A stretch of DNA of 64,000 bases from Maratus speciosus (GCA_963932465.1 OZ010786.1:599343038-599407037), one strand, 5' to 3'. Counted from the first letter of the stretch, positions 11,042 to 21,325 are shown. Made by a program: numbers and translations. Notes: generated from the letters alone by a model not told the origin.

Positions 11042-11055
11042 TTCCACCGGGTTAA

Positions 11056-12342
11056 TGTAACTTCATTGTATTATTAGTTGCAATTATACAGATTGATATA
11101 ACATTATTTTACACATACTATTTTTTTAAATTAAGAAATTAAATAAGGATATACCTAAATTCTTAAAGTTACTCGAAATGTCGAAATACTTCTATTAAAC
11201 ATATACACAGACACAAGTAGTCTATCCTTTGAAGAAGTGATCGCACTGGACTTAAAAAAAGTTCCATTTTAGACAGCCTTCCGTTTAAAGGAGTGCAATG
11301 AATTATATTTCTATGATACATTACCTCAATAAGATCTATTGTTCATCTCGTCGGTATCATCAAACTCCTCTGTTGTAGACAAATTCCGTTCAGACAGGTT
11401 TTCAGCAAATTTTATTGTATGACAATCCATATAAGGACCACATAATGCTTCCGTTTACAGCTGGATTTAGTTATAGATAATTACCATTTTGACAGGTTTT
11501 TCTATGCATATAACATAAATAAGTATATAACTACAGCCAAACTTGTAAATCTTTAACAGAATATTCCATGGCCCCATCCAAAAGAATACCCTACAATTAC
11601 ACCTGCTAACACGAAAGCCTGTTTTAAATGGAATTTTCACCATCCTTTGCTGTTTCATCTTGACAGGTTTTACTATTATATATATAACCTGAAGGAAAAT
11701 TCTGGACCCCCTCTGAAAAGAAATCCTGGCTATGCCACTGTTTGTCGTGGGAAAAAAACTCATATCGAAAATTTTTTACATCACTATTTTCAAACAACAA
11801 ACTTTCCTGTCCATTTCTACAACATTTGCCATAGAAATCTACCAGGAAGTTTTTTTTTTTAAATAATCGTGTTAAAACTTTTTGGTAACATTTCTTCTAT
11901 GACAAATGTTCAACCTAACTGATATATTAACTTTGTTATATACTACTTATGATAACTTGCTATTTTAATATACTATTTATGATAACTTACTATTTTAATT
12001 ATTCTTTTTTTACCCTTTTATGTATGTGTTGCAGCCCACCTAACGTCGCAAACCTATGATTGCGGCCCGCGAGAAAAAAAGGTTGAGTATGGCTGGTCTA
12101 GAAGGAACACTAATTGACATTAACTTGAAACCTGGGTATAAAATTATTTCCTAAGCTAATGTTCATGTACTTGGTGTTGTTTAGGGAAAATAAGTAATAA
12201 GAGCGAAATTTATCTTATATTTTAAATTCATTTGAAAAGTAATCTATCCTTTAATAATCGTATTTGTATAGTTTAAGAAAAATATTTGTTTTTGGTTCAT
12301 TCTTTATTCTGTTTTGTTAAAATTTCTTTTTCTTTCACATAG
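11056..12342. other. No gene seen; decayed repeats upstream of the first visible exon
   Basis: The first few dozen bases continue the hAT remnant that piggyBac interrupted. From about 11220 to 11470 words such as CCATTTTAGACAGCC and CCGTTCAGACAGG relate it to the 3875-4640 repeat. At about 12040-12105, TTGCGGCCCGCGAGA followed by GGTTGAGTATGGCTGGTCTAG (only its core GTTGAGTATGGCTGGTC is cited) looks like a hAT-type terminus. No promoter or first exon of the downstream gene could be identified. Confidence 0.4.
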
Positions 12343-12519
12343 ATAAGTCTGTCTATTGCCTTCGTATATGTCAAGCGCTTCTCATGTCAGCGTGAAAGGG
12401 ACTCTTGTTCGACTGGCACAGCTACATTAGGAATCACCATTGCTCTTCTTGCTGCATTACTGTTGCCTGTTGATGTCCTCTTTGTGTCATGTATGAAGAA
12501 AGCTGATGGGACATTCCAG
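12343..12519 (+). CDS. LMBRD1: LMBRD1-like exon A (first exon recognised)
   Basis: The exon is 177 bp, in phase 0 at both ends, after CTTTCACATAG and before GTAATA. It encodes the end of the first membrane helix (SIAFVYVKRF), a basic/polar loop and the second helix TLGITIALLAALLLPVDVLF, followed by VSCMKKADGTFQ. The LLPVD and (V/Y)MK..GTF motifs are strongly conserved in LMBRD1. The exon must be preceded by a short exon with the start codon, which I could not locate. Confidence 0.88.
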
Positions 12520-12678
12520 GTAATAAAAATAGTTCGGTTTTGTATTAATGTTTCTGGGGTACTTCTCTATTATACAGTAGACTCCCTCAAATCCGCACAG
12601 CTTGCGACCAGAGGTTGTGTGGATTTCTGGTCATTGCTTTGTTTACATATTTTTTAAACAGTAATTTGAATGTTAATA

Positions 12679-13283
12679 ACACAAGCCTGCAAAATTTGGG
12701 TTGTGTCATGTTGCTTAGCTTTTGATAATTGATTTTTACGTACTTTGAAACGCTGAATCTGAAAATTGCCTCCATTTTTTACAATCACATCAGGATTTTT
12801 TGCAAAATTTTCACTTTTTAACTTTGAAATTTACGATTTCCAAAAAATTCTGGCGTGACGGTTAAAAATAGAGGTTATTTTCAGATTTAGTGCTAAAAAG
12901 TACAGAAAAATCATTTATTAAAATTTAAAAACACAACCATCACATCTATTTTATAGTATCAGAATTTTGCTATTTTTTTTACTTTGAAATCTATGATTTG
13001 CAAAAAAATCCTGACTTAATGGTTAAAAATGAAGGTCATTCTCCAATTCAGCGCTAAAAAATATTTAAAAATTTGTTATCAAAAGTTACGAAACACAACC
13101 ATTTTCTGTATCTTTCATTATCAGATGTTCTCTATTTTTTTACTTTTTACCATTAAAATTTACGATTTGCAAAAAATCTTGACGTGATGGTTAAAAATGA
13201 AGGTCATTTTCAGATTCAGCACTAAAAAATATATAAAAATCAAATATCAAAAGTTAAACAACACAACCATCGCAGGCTTGTGT
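12679..13283. mobile_element. Nested insert with ACACAAGCCTGC ends and three ~165-bp internal repeats
   Basis: A perfect 12-bp inverted repeat, ACACAAGCCTGC at 12679-12690 and GCAGGCTTGTGT at 13272-13283, bounds about 600 bp that is missing from the sister MITE at 50289-50936. Inside, a unit recurs at about 12832, 12992 and 13161, with landmarks TACGATTTGCAAAAAA, GGTTAAAAATGAAGGTC, CAGCNCTAAAAA and AACACAACCAT. Each unit ends in a copy of the ACAACCA word that also occurs next to the terminus. No clear target duplication and no ORF are seen. Superfamily unknown. Confidence 0.7.
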
Positions 13284-13518
13284 ATTGTAATTAAAATTAT
13301 AATGATTGCTTACAATATAGTCAGATATTAAAATAAGTAAAGTTATAAACTAAAATAATAAAAATTAACAATTTTATAAATAATTAAATTATTAAAAATA
13401 AAAGTCAAGTAAATAATTAATGTATAATTAAATATAATAAAGATGAGATACATTTTCCTTGAATTATTCAATAAAACTTTCCTCATAAAGGTACCCTATT
13501 AATTCACATCAAAATCAT

Positions 13519-13831
13519 TGTACCTTGTAGGTGTTTTTGAATTAAGCAGTAGACTGTATACACTAACTTTTTCCACTATTTAATTGAAAGCTTTCACTAT
13601 TTCACAAATAAATTATCCGCTTAGGGATCACAACACACTCTCATCGAGATCCACAAACTCGACTGACACAGAAAAGAATATCAACAATAAATTCCCTGCG
13701 CAGAGGGAAAAACAGAGTACGTGTTTTCATTTATCCCTACGCAGAGGGAAAAGGCTGGAATATTCAGTTTCACTTTAGCACAACTGAAATACATGCAATT
13801 AAGAATTATAAAAGCAATTTAAAACTAAACA
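13519..13831 (-). repeat. 3' LTR of the BEL/Pao element
   Basis: This LTR begins TGTACC and ends ACTAAACA on the plus strand. It contains two direct copies of an 18-bp word differing at one base (CCCTGCGCAGAGGGAAAA and CCCTACGCAGAGGGAAAA). The 64-codon ORF it contains occurs identically in the other LTR and is not a separate gene. Confidence 0.93.
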
Positions 13832-13868
13832 TTCTCCCGGCCTTGAAAGCCGAAAGGGTTTCAAAAAT

Positions 13869-14114
13869 TTACTCTAAAGGTAATTTACATAACTTAGTAA
13901 TTGGCCTTTTCAATTCACTATTTTCAGTTCTCAGGGTAACTACACGAACCTTTTTATCAGGTCCAGGATGTGTTTTAATCACTCTAGCTAATTTCCATTG
14001 TAAAGGGGAAAGACCTTCATTTTTTATTATAACTAAATCACCTATCTTAATATTAGGCTCTTCTTTAAGCCATTTTACTCTCTGTTGTAGGGTCGAAAGT
14101 CGAAAGGTACTCAT
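13869..14114 (-). pseudogene. Detached C-terminal tail of the BEL/Pao polyprotein
   Basis: This 81-codon frame overlaps the end of the long polyprotein in another frame. It carries the domain that normally closes BEL/Pao integrases (DUF5641-like), with the motifs GDLVIIKNE, PLQWKLARV, HPGPD and RVVTLRT. The tail is out of frame because of a 7-bp tandem duplication, TCGAAAG at 14093-14099 and again at 14100-14106. The break leaves the catalytic domains of the main ORF untouched. Confidence 0.85.
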
Positions 14115-17100
14115 TACTCCATCTTTTCCAAAAGTGTTGGAGCATTTTCTGCACTAATTGCCACCTGGTCAATCTTGAAGCAGGTACCTCTGAAATATCA
14201 ACTTCTGGTACTGAAGTAAGAGGAGCACCAATTAAAAAATGACCAGGGGTTAAAGCCTGTAAATCATTAGGATCAGAACTTACAGGACAAAGGGGTCTAG
14301 AATTTAAACAGGCTTCGATTTGAGCTAAAAGAGTTGAAAGTTCCTCAAATGTTAAAACTGAATTGCCAACGGTTCTTTTTAAATGAAATTTCATCGATTT
14401 AACACCAGCCTCCCAAAGTCCTCCAAAGTGAGGGGCTGAGGGTGGATTGAAATGCCAATTTATTTCTTCCGAACTTAAGTACTTTGCCACTTCTTCATTA
14501 TGCAGAGAAGAAGTTGCAAATTTATACAATTCTTTCAACTCCTTGCTCGCACCGACAAAATTTTTGCCACAATCACTTACGATTTCTTTAGGTTTGCCTC
14601 GTCTGGATATAAATCGCTTGAGACAAGCTAAAAACGCCTGAGTAGATAAATCAGTCACTAATTCAATGTGAATTGCATGGGTAGAAAAACATATAAATAA
14701 TGAAATATAACACTTAAAAGATTTTGTACCTCTACCTTTTCTAAATTTACATAATATAGGTCCTGCATAGTCAGTTCCTGTGACAAGGAACGGACGGGTA
14801 GGTTGCACTCTAGTAGAAGGTAAATCAGCCATGATTTGTTTGGACATAGAAGCAGAAGCTCGAGCACAAATTACACAATTTTTTACAAACTTTCTTACAA
14901 CACTTCTTCCACTTAGAATCCAATATCGCTGTCTGATAACACACAACAGTAGTTGAGGGGCAGCATGAAAGTGAGATAAGTGAAAATATCTAATAATCAG
15001 CACAGTCACTGGATGATTTTTTGGTAACAATATTGGATGGATTTGATCTTGTGTGAGATTTGAATGACGAAGACGTCCTCCCACTCTGAGTATTCCTTCA
15101 TCATCAAGGATTGGAGAAAGATTGATCAATTTGCTATTGCGAGGTAAACACTTACCAGAAGTCATACATTTAATGTCGTCAGTAAATGATGACTTTTGCA
15201 CTTGTTTGATGATCACTTTTAAAGCACTCTTAATTTCTGTGTTTGTAAGAAAACCAAAGTTTCGTTTTGAAACAGGTAAACGAGAATTCGTAAGAAATCT
15301 CAAACACCAAGCAATTACACGTTTTAGCTTAGTAAAGAACGATATATTTGAGAGAATAGGCATTTCCTCACTTAACTGAGCTGTAGCACAAAAATAATTT
15401 TTTCTTTGCTCTATTAAGGCTTCGTCACACAAAACACTACCTAATTGCGGTTCTGGAGAGGTGAAAGATGGATCACTAAGCCAACTCGGACCATTCCACC
15501 AAAGATCATGCAATGATAATTCTGAGGGTGATAGACCTCTTGATGCGCAATCTGCTGGATTCTCTTTTCCTTTTACATGATGCCAGCAGTCTGACGGAAC
15601 AAGTTGTTGTATTTCCGAAACACGATTCGCAACAAAAGTTTGCCATCTTCTTGATTCTGTTGATAGCCAAGAGAGAACTATTTTTGAATCTGTCCAACAG
15701 TTAATTTTAGAGATGTCCAAGCACAATGAATCTAGGACAGTTTTTACCAAACGGGCTGACAGCAGGGCAGCACTCAGTTCTAATTTAGGCAAAGATATTG
15801 TTTTTAATGGTGAAACTCTTGTTTTTGCAGTTAATATTCTAACTGATACAGTTGAATCATCGGATAAGGACCTTAAATAAACAACTGCACCATATGCTAG
15901 TAAGGAAGCGTCACTAAATGAATGAATTTCAAATTTGTTAGCTGAGGGAATAATTGCTAACCGAGGCACAGTAATCGATGTCAAACATGCAAGTTCTTCC
16001 CGAATTTTTATCCACCTATTTTTTATGAGTGGTGGAACAGGATCGTCCCATGCTAGATGTAGACTCCAAATTTCCTGAAGTAGAATTTTTGCAGAAATTA
16101 TAAAGGGAGAGATCCAACCAAGTGGATCAAACATTTTGGCTATATCTGACAATATAGATCTCTTTGTAACTTCTTTTAATGTTGGTTCTATGCTTACACT
16201 AATTTTGAAGACATCGCGATTTGAGTCCCATTTTAATCCTAGCACTTTTATTGAATTATCGTTCTCAATTGATAAATCGGGTTTAGTCTGAATTAAATTT
16301 TCAGGAATGTTTTTTAGTACACTAATGTCGTTTGATGCCCACTTACGTAATTCAAATCCGCCTCTTTTCATTAATTCTTGTAACTCTGATATTAATTTAG
16401 TAGCTTCTTCGGGAGATGATGCACCTGTAAGTAAGTCATCGACGTAAAAATCACGTAATACAATGTTTGATGCTAATGGAAAATTTAATTTTTCATCCAA
16501 CGCTAATTTTTGAAGAACTTTAGTAGCTAAATATGGGCTAGATGCTAATCCATATGTTACTGTAGTGAGACGATATTCACTAATATCATCGGAAAATTTA
16601 TCTTTCCAGAGAATTCGTTGAAAATCTTGATCTTCAGGATGTATCTTAATTTGACGAAACATTTTAGCAATATCAGCGTTAATAGCTATAGCGTGTGTGT
16701 GGAATCTCAACAAAATAAAAAATAACTCTTGTTGAACCCTAGGTCCTACAATTAAATTTTCATTAAGAGAAACATTATTTGTAGTTTTTGCACTTCCATC
16801 AAACACAACTCTAAGACGGGTTGTTGTGCTAGATTCTCTAATGACTGGATGATGTGGAAGATAATAAACTTCATTAACGGGTTTTTGAATTTCGCTCTTC
16901 GGTATTTTTTCCATATGTCCCATATCAAGATATTCATTCATAAATAGACAATAATTTTCATACAAATCCGGTTCTCTATTAAATCTTTTTTCTACGTTTA
17001 GAAATCTTTTCATAGCTAGTGATTTTGACTCCCCTAATTCTTTACATTGCTCCTTAAACGGCAAACGTACAATATATCTTCCATTCAAATCTCGTGAATG

Positions 17101-19029
17101 GGATGTATCGAAAATTTCCTCACAATATTTTTCGTCATTTGTGTATATTTCCTTCGAGGGGATATTTTCTAACTCCCAGAACTTTTTCACATAATCTGTT
17201 TCAACATTTGCAAAATTAACTATAATATTTGGTTTATTTTCTGAAAATGTATCACTATCTCCCGTTATTAACCACCCGTAATCCGAATTTACTGCAAAAG
17301 GAAGTCCTGGTTTCCCAAATATTTTTTCTCCTCTAATTATAGATAATGATAGAGACACGCCAAATAATAAGTCTATTGGGCCTGGTTCATTCCACTTAGG
17401 GTCAGCTAATGTTATGTTCTTTAAGTGACTGAATGAATTAGTATCATATGATACAACTGGTTGATTACTCGTTATCTTTTTCAAAATATAAAAAGTACCT
17501 AATCGTGTGTTTTGTTTATCAAAATGTGGAGAAAATTCCAATCTTACAACGCCACGAGTTTCTTCGGAGTATCCCATTCCCAAACATTTAATCTGTAAAT
17601 TAGCTGAATTTCTTTTTATTCCTAATAATTGTATCGCACGCTCACTTATAAAATTATTGGTACTGCCAACATCTATAATACAACGCAATAATTTATTGCC
17701 TCCATAATTATCTTTCACATTAATCAGCGCAGTTGCAAGTATGCCAAATGATTTTGAGTATATTTCACCAAGGCAAGAATTTATTGACATGTTTACATTA
17801 CTAGATGATTCACCAACAGTCTCACTATTTTGATTCGAGGATTGAGGCGTTACTTGGTTTTTTATATCTGGATAATTTGTTTCTCGCCTTTCATAATGTA
17901 ATAAGCTATTGTGATTCTTCAAATTACATTTCGAACAAACTCTTTTTGACTGACAATTAATTAATTTATGTTCTGGAGATAAACACGCAAAGCAGAGATT
18001 TTTATTTTTTACAAATTGCACTCTTTCGCGAACAGATAACTTTAGAAACTCACTGCACTTAGATATTTTATGACTATTCAAAGAACAATATTTACATTCA
18101 ATATTATTAACAGAAGCAATCATTGCAGTTAATTTAGTATAACTGTTTTTCTTATAATTAATATTTCCTCTAGCAGATTGTAATGAACGAGCATAATCTT
18201 TCAGAAAAATTATCAATTGAACTAACGTTGGAAGCTCGTCATTTTTTAACTGGCGTTCCCACCATAATTTAATATTATGATCAACTTTTTGCAATATTAA
18301 ATAAATCAACAAAGTTTCTGAAAAGCCACTTACCTTCTGATCCAATATTTCGAAAGAACGGACACATTCATTTGTTATATCTACCAAATTAAGTATTGCT
18401 GCGGGTGCATCACCTTGCACGAATGGAAAATTTAATAATTTTCTAATGTGGCTGTATATTAATTCACGTTTGTTAGAATATCTTTCAGATAGCAAGTCCC
18501 ATGCGATACTATACTTCGAATCTTCAATAGGTATTGATTTTATTATTTTCAAAGCGTCTCCTTGACAAGATAATTTCAAGTATTGCAGCTTCTGAGCTGG
18601 CGATAGATTTGCATTATTATGTATACTCGCATTGAATAAATCCTTAAAACTCAACCATTCACTAATTTGACCACTAAATGATGGTAGAGAAAGCTTTGGT
18701 AATTTTATTTCATTAACTTCCTTCTTCGGATTGTTCACATTTATTTTTCTCGCTGTAATTGCATGTTCGATTTTTACTATCAATTCATCAAAGATGTCTT
18801 GCTGTTCGTCCTTTTCTTCTATAAATGAATCGATGTCGTTTTCTTTACAAGCAGAAAAAATCGTTTTAAACAACACCTTCAACTCTTCCTCTAATTTTTC
18901 TGTTTCCCTTTTTAATAACTGAAGTTGCTCTAATTCACACACATTCAGATCAGTTTTAAGAAATTTGTTTTTCAATCTCGTTATTGAAGATTTCAACACT
19001 CGTTTATCAGTTTCTAAGTTTTTATCCAT
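14065..19029 (-). CDS. BEL/Pao gag-pol polyprotein, 1654 aa, C-terminus frameshifted
   Basis: Single-frame polyprotein. Residues about 1-100 are coiled and charged. About 105-270 is the DUF1759 gag-like domain (LPKLSLPSFSGQ). About 313-385 holds cysteine clusters of the nucleocapsid (CKYCSLNSHKISKC, CFACLSPEHKLINC, CSKCNLKNHN). The aspartic protease site is DVGST near residue 455. The reverse transcriptase carries YVDD near 860, followed by the Pao-type RNase H region (Peptidase_A17/DUF5641 relatives). The integrase begins with an H/C zinc-binding region near 1346. Its catalytic residues are D in TDYAGP (about 1420), D in VSDCGKNF (about 1487) and E in GLWEAG (about 1541). All catalytic residues I can check are present. 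Only the last 80 or so residues are displaced by the 7-bp duplication. Confidence 0.93.
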   Translation of the reverse strand: MDKNLETDKRVLKSSITRLKNKFLKTDLNVCELEQLQLLKRETEKLEEELKVLFKTIFSACKENDIDSFIEEKDEQQDIFDELIVKIEHAITARKINVNNPKKEVNEIKLPKLSLPSFSGQISEWLSFKDLFNASIHNNANLSPAQKLQYLKLSCQGDALKIIKSIPIEDSKYSIAWDLLSERYSNKRELIYSHIRKLLNFPFVQGDAPAAILNLVDITNECVRSFEILDQKVSGFSETLLIYLILQKVDHNIKLWWERQLKNDELPTLVQLIIFLKDYARSLQSARGNINYKKNSYTKLTAMIASVNNIECKYCSLNSHKISKCSEFLKLSVRERVQFVKNKNLCFACLSPEHKLINCQSKRVCSKCNLKNHNSLLHYERRETNYPDIKNQVTPQSSNQNSETVGESSSNVNMSINSCLGEIYSKSFGILATALINVKDNYGGNKLLRCIIDVGSTNNFISERAIQLLGIKRNSANLQIKCLGMGYSEETRGVVRLEFSPHFDKQNTRLGTFYILKKITSNQPVVSYDTNSFSHLKNITLADPKWNEPGPIDLLFGVSLSLSIIRGEKIFGKPGLPFAVNSDYGWLITGDSDTFSENKPNIIVNFANVETDYVKKFWELENIPSKEIYTNDEKYCEEIFDTSHSRDLNGRYIVRLPFKEQCKELGESKSLAMKRFLNVEKRFNREPDLYENYCLFMNEYLDMGHMEKIPKSEIQKPVNEVYYLPHHPVIRESSTTTRLRVVFDGSAKTTNNVSLNENLIVGPRVQQELFFILLRFHTHAIAINADIAKMFRQIKIHPEDQDFQRILWKDKFSDDISEYRLTTVTYGLASSPYLATKVLQKLALDEKLNFPLASNIVLRDFYVDDLLTGASSPEEATKLISELQELMKRGGFELRKWASNDISVLKNIPENLIQTKPDLSIENDNSIKVLGLKWDSNRDVFKISVSIEPTLKEVTKRSILSDIAKMFDPLGWISPFIISAKILLQEIWSLHLAWDDPVPPLIKNRWIKIREELACLTSITVPRLAIIPSANKFEIHSFSDASLLAYGAVVYLRSLSDDSTVSVRILTAKTRVSPLKTISLPKLELSAALLSARLVKTVLDSLCLDISKINCWTDSKIVLSWLSTESRRWQTFVANRVSEIQQLVPSDCWHHVKGKENPADCASRGLSPSELSLHDLWWNGPSWLSDPSFTSPEPQLGSVLCDEALIEQRKNYFCATAQLSEEMPILSNISFFTKLKRVIAWCLRFLTNSRLPVSKRNFGFLTNTEIKSALKVIIKQVQKSSFTDDIKCMTSGKCLPRNSKLINLSPILDDEGILRVGGRLRHSNLTQDQIHPILLPKNHPVTVLIIRYFHLSHFHAAPQLLLCVIRQRYWILSGRSVVRKFVKNCVICARASASMSKQIMADLPSTRVQPTRPFLVTGTDYAGPILCKFRKGRGTKSFKCYISLFICFSTHAIHIELVTDLSTQAFLACLKRFISRRGKPKEIVSDCGKNFVGASKELKELYKFATSSLHNEEVAKYLSSEEINWHFNPPSAPHFGGLWEAGVKSMKFHLKRTVGNSVLTFEELSTLLAQIEACLNSRPLCPVSSDPNDLQALTPGHFLIGAPLTSVPEVDISEVPASRLTRWQLVQKMLQHFWKRWSNEYLSTFDPTTESKMA

Positions 19030-19155
19030 TTTTCTCTCTCAGTATTCTAATTTGGCACAGTTCCAATGATTTCACGCTTTCACTTTCGAACGAAATTTAG
19101 ATACGCATCATTCTTTGCACTTAGTTTGTTTTAACTCCGGTTTTAGACGACCAAA

Positions 19156-19468
19156 TATACCTTGTAGGTGTTTTTGAATTAAGCAGTAGACTGTATACAC
19201 TAACTTTTTCCACTATTTAATTGAAAGCTTTCACTATTTCACAAATAAATTATCCGCTTAGGGATCACAACACACTCTCATCGAGATCCACAAACTCGAC
19301 TGACACAGAAAAGAATATCAACAATAAATTCCCTGCGCAGAGGGAAAAACAGAGTACGTGTTTTCATTTATCCCTACGCAGAGGGAAAAGGCTGGAATAT
19401 TCAGTTTCACTTTAGCACAACTGAAATACATGCAATTAAGAATTATAAAAGCAATTTAAAACTAAACA
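19156..19468 (-). repeat. 5' LTR of the BEL/Pao element
   Basis: This LTR matches 13519-13831 base for base as far as I can read, except that its outer end reads TATACC instead of TGTACC. It lies immediately upstream, on the minus strand, of a short leader and the gag-pol start at 19029. It should hold the element's promoter, though I see no unambiguous TATA box. Confidence 0.93.
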
Positions 19469-19811
19469 ATCATAAAGTAAGGAAATTTTATTTCAGGTTT
19501 AGCCATTCTTAATAACCAAAAAAGCTTGATTAATGGATAAATATATTTGGTAAAAAGATTGTGATTATCAGTGATATCAACAATATCTTGATTTTTTTTT
19601 AGAAATAAATTTATACTTCCTTCATGAAAAACCATGAGTTCAGTCATATTATTGAAAATTACATATTAAAATACATATGGATTGATGTAAAACTAAAAAT
19701 TCTATAATTTTGCCCCTACATTTGAACTGAAAGTTTCATTGTTTACATATGAGATGATGTGCGGATTTGTTTGTGGATTTTAGTGTTGCAGATTTGAGGT
19801 AGTCTACTGTA

Positions 19812-20888
19812 CCAACACCATGTGAAAATGTATGCTAATGCACCATTTATTCTACCCTGATCATGCAAATGATTTTTATTCCAAACCGTGCCATACATTA
19901 TGACTCCCCACTTATCAAACATGAATCTTTTTATTATTAATAATGCAAACTAACCATGCAAAATAACTTTATTTGTTATTTTGAATCAAAGACATTTTTA
20001 TTAAGTTATAACTTACATTTTTTGCTGCACTGAGATAAATTTTACCATTTGGCAGTGATGATGAGGAATCTGCAATTACATAGTTTTAAAGCTCTGTCTA
20101 GAATTTGCACAAAGAAAGCATTTTGTGACATGCTAGCTACAAACATTTCACAGTAAATTATGTTATGTTGCAAACAATTAAATTTAAAATTTCAATCAAA
20201 AACAGTAGTCTAGTTAACACTTAATATATATTTTAATTTTGGGCCGGTTTATTTACAAAATCGCAATCTTAGTTTTGTTTACAAAAATAAAGATCTTAGT
20301 TTTCGGTACAGTTAGTGTTAATGTCAGAAGTAAGTGTTTAAATGTTATAAATTATTATTGATAATTTTTCTTGATACAGAATTTTAGATTTAATTCATTG
20401 TAGAAATTGCACACTGCCCACCAAATCTGAATTTAATTGGAATAAAAAAATAACATGTTTTGTTTTATATACCATGACGATCAATTGGTTGGAGTGATGG
20501 TTGATTAATTGATGCTTGGCAGATGGAAATTGTGCGCTTTCCTTTTACCAATTGTTAATTTTGATGATTATTATTTTCAATTAATTGTATTGTGTGTGAT
20601 AATTACAGAATAGTTATTTTTTAAAATATTTAAGTAGTATTTGGAGCTACTAAAGTATAAATAATAATAATTGGAACTATTGGAGTATAAACAATATTTG
20701 GAGCTACTGGTGTTAATTAATACATTTTGGAGTCTACTGGTGAATTAAATAAAATAATTCATTTTATTAATATATTTTTTTATTTTTGCTATCTTGTGTA
20801 AACTCTTATCTTTTCACCTTTTCTATTTCTTAAATTCTATTGGCAACTTCATGGTCAAACGTTCTCCTGCCAAAGTGGTGGAGTGGTC
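19812..20888. other. No gene; short imperfect repeats
   Basis: AT-rich intron sequence. At about 20640-20740 a 20-35-bp word (TTGGAGCTACTGGTG and variants such as TTGGAACTATTGGAG) recurs four times. Nothing coding is recognised. Confidence 0.5.
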
Positions 20889-21325
20889 CAAAGCGTTATA
20901 AGTAAGCGAACAAACTTAATGCTGGAATCAGGAGTTAATTAACACAGTTGCGCCACCTTGTGGACGGAGTGATAATTCACATACGCGGGCTTTTAGTGTG
21001 GCGCATATTTTCTAAATCTTCAGTCGCTCATGGAAATGAATTTTGTTTGCCACATTTATTGCAAAATAATGGCATAGGGAGAGGGGCATCCAGATGCACT
21101 TGACACCACAAAGTTTTTTTTGCCTTATCAAAAGCACTTCAGTTATTAATCAAGCTGAAAAAAACTTTATAATTTTAGTGGTGTTAGTAAGAAAACAGTT
21201 AGGTATCTACCTGTAGTTCACACTTCATCCGCTACGCGGCGCATGACCTTGATTGATGTGACCTCGCTTTTAATCTTGCGGTTACTTCTCCCATTTAAGA
21301 TAGGACGCTTACTTATATCGCTTTA
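20889..21325. mobile_element. hAT-type MITE, 437 bp
   Basis: A perfect 8-bp target duplication, GAGTGGTC (20881-20888 and 21326-21333), flanks inverted ends CAAAGCGTTATAAGTAAGCG and, in reverse complement, TAAAGCGATATAAGTAAGCG. The interior is non-coding and somewhat richer in G+C than its surroundings. The 8-bp duplication is the hAT signature; the exact family is unknown. Confidence 0.8.

Larger units (their letters stand above)
8741..11051 (-). mobile_element. Complete piggyBac transposon
   Basis: The terminal inverted repeats are a perfect 17-bp match: CCCGGTGGAAGGCGCGC at 8741-8757 and its reverse complement at 11035-11051. Both ends are flanked by TTAA (8737-8740 and 11052-11055), the canonical piggyBac target. 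The 2.3-kb element holds one uninterrupted transposase ORF on the minus strand and a 33-A run near the 3' side of the gene. A paralogous copy of the target, still empty, is visible around 62140. Perfect ends and an intact ORF indicate a recent, possibly active insertion. Confidence 0.95.
13519..19468 (-). mobile_element. BEL/Pao LTR retrotransposon, 5,950 bp
   Basis: Two 313-bp long terminal repeats (13519-13831 and 19156-19468) flank one long gag-pol frame on the minus strand. The element is bounded by a perfect 5-bp target duplication, ATCAT (13514-13518 and 19469-19473), the length usual for BEL/Pao. I see only one difference between the LTRs, the second base (TG versus TA at the 19156 end). 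A purine-rich tract lies beside the 13831 end (minus strand GGCCGGGAGAA), and a TGG that may start the primer-binding site lies just inside the other LTR. It sits inside the mariner-type MITE of 12575-19809. The sister MITE at 50289 keeps the empty site, a single ATGAT at 50606-50610. Confidence 0.95.
12575..19809. mobile_element. mariner-type MITE (copy 1), host of two nested insertions
   Basis: The ends are CAGTAGACTCCCTCAAATCC at 12575 and, in reverse complement, CAGTAGACTACCTCAAATC ending at 19809. Each is flanked by TA, the mariner/Tc1 target. A 648-bp uninterrupted copy with the same ends lies at 50289-50936, in the opposite orientation. Relative to it, this copy has gained the element at 12679-13283 and the BEL/Pao element at 13519-19468. 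It begins only 55 bp after the splice donor of exon A. It has no transposase and is therefore non-autonomous. Confidence 0.85.

Noticed and set aside
13584..13778. 64-codon ORF, present identically at 19221-19415
   Set aside because: Both lie inside the two LTRs of the BEL/Pao element; the identity reflects LTR identity, not a gene family.
15122..15379. Plus and minus ORFs inside 14065-19029
   Set aside because: Shadows of the BEL/Pao polyprotein in other frames.
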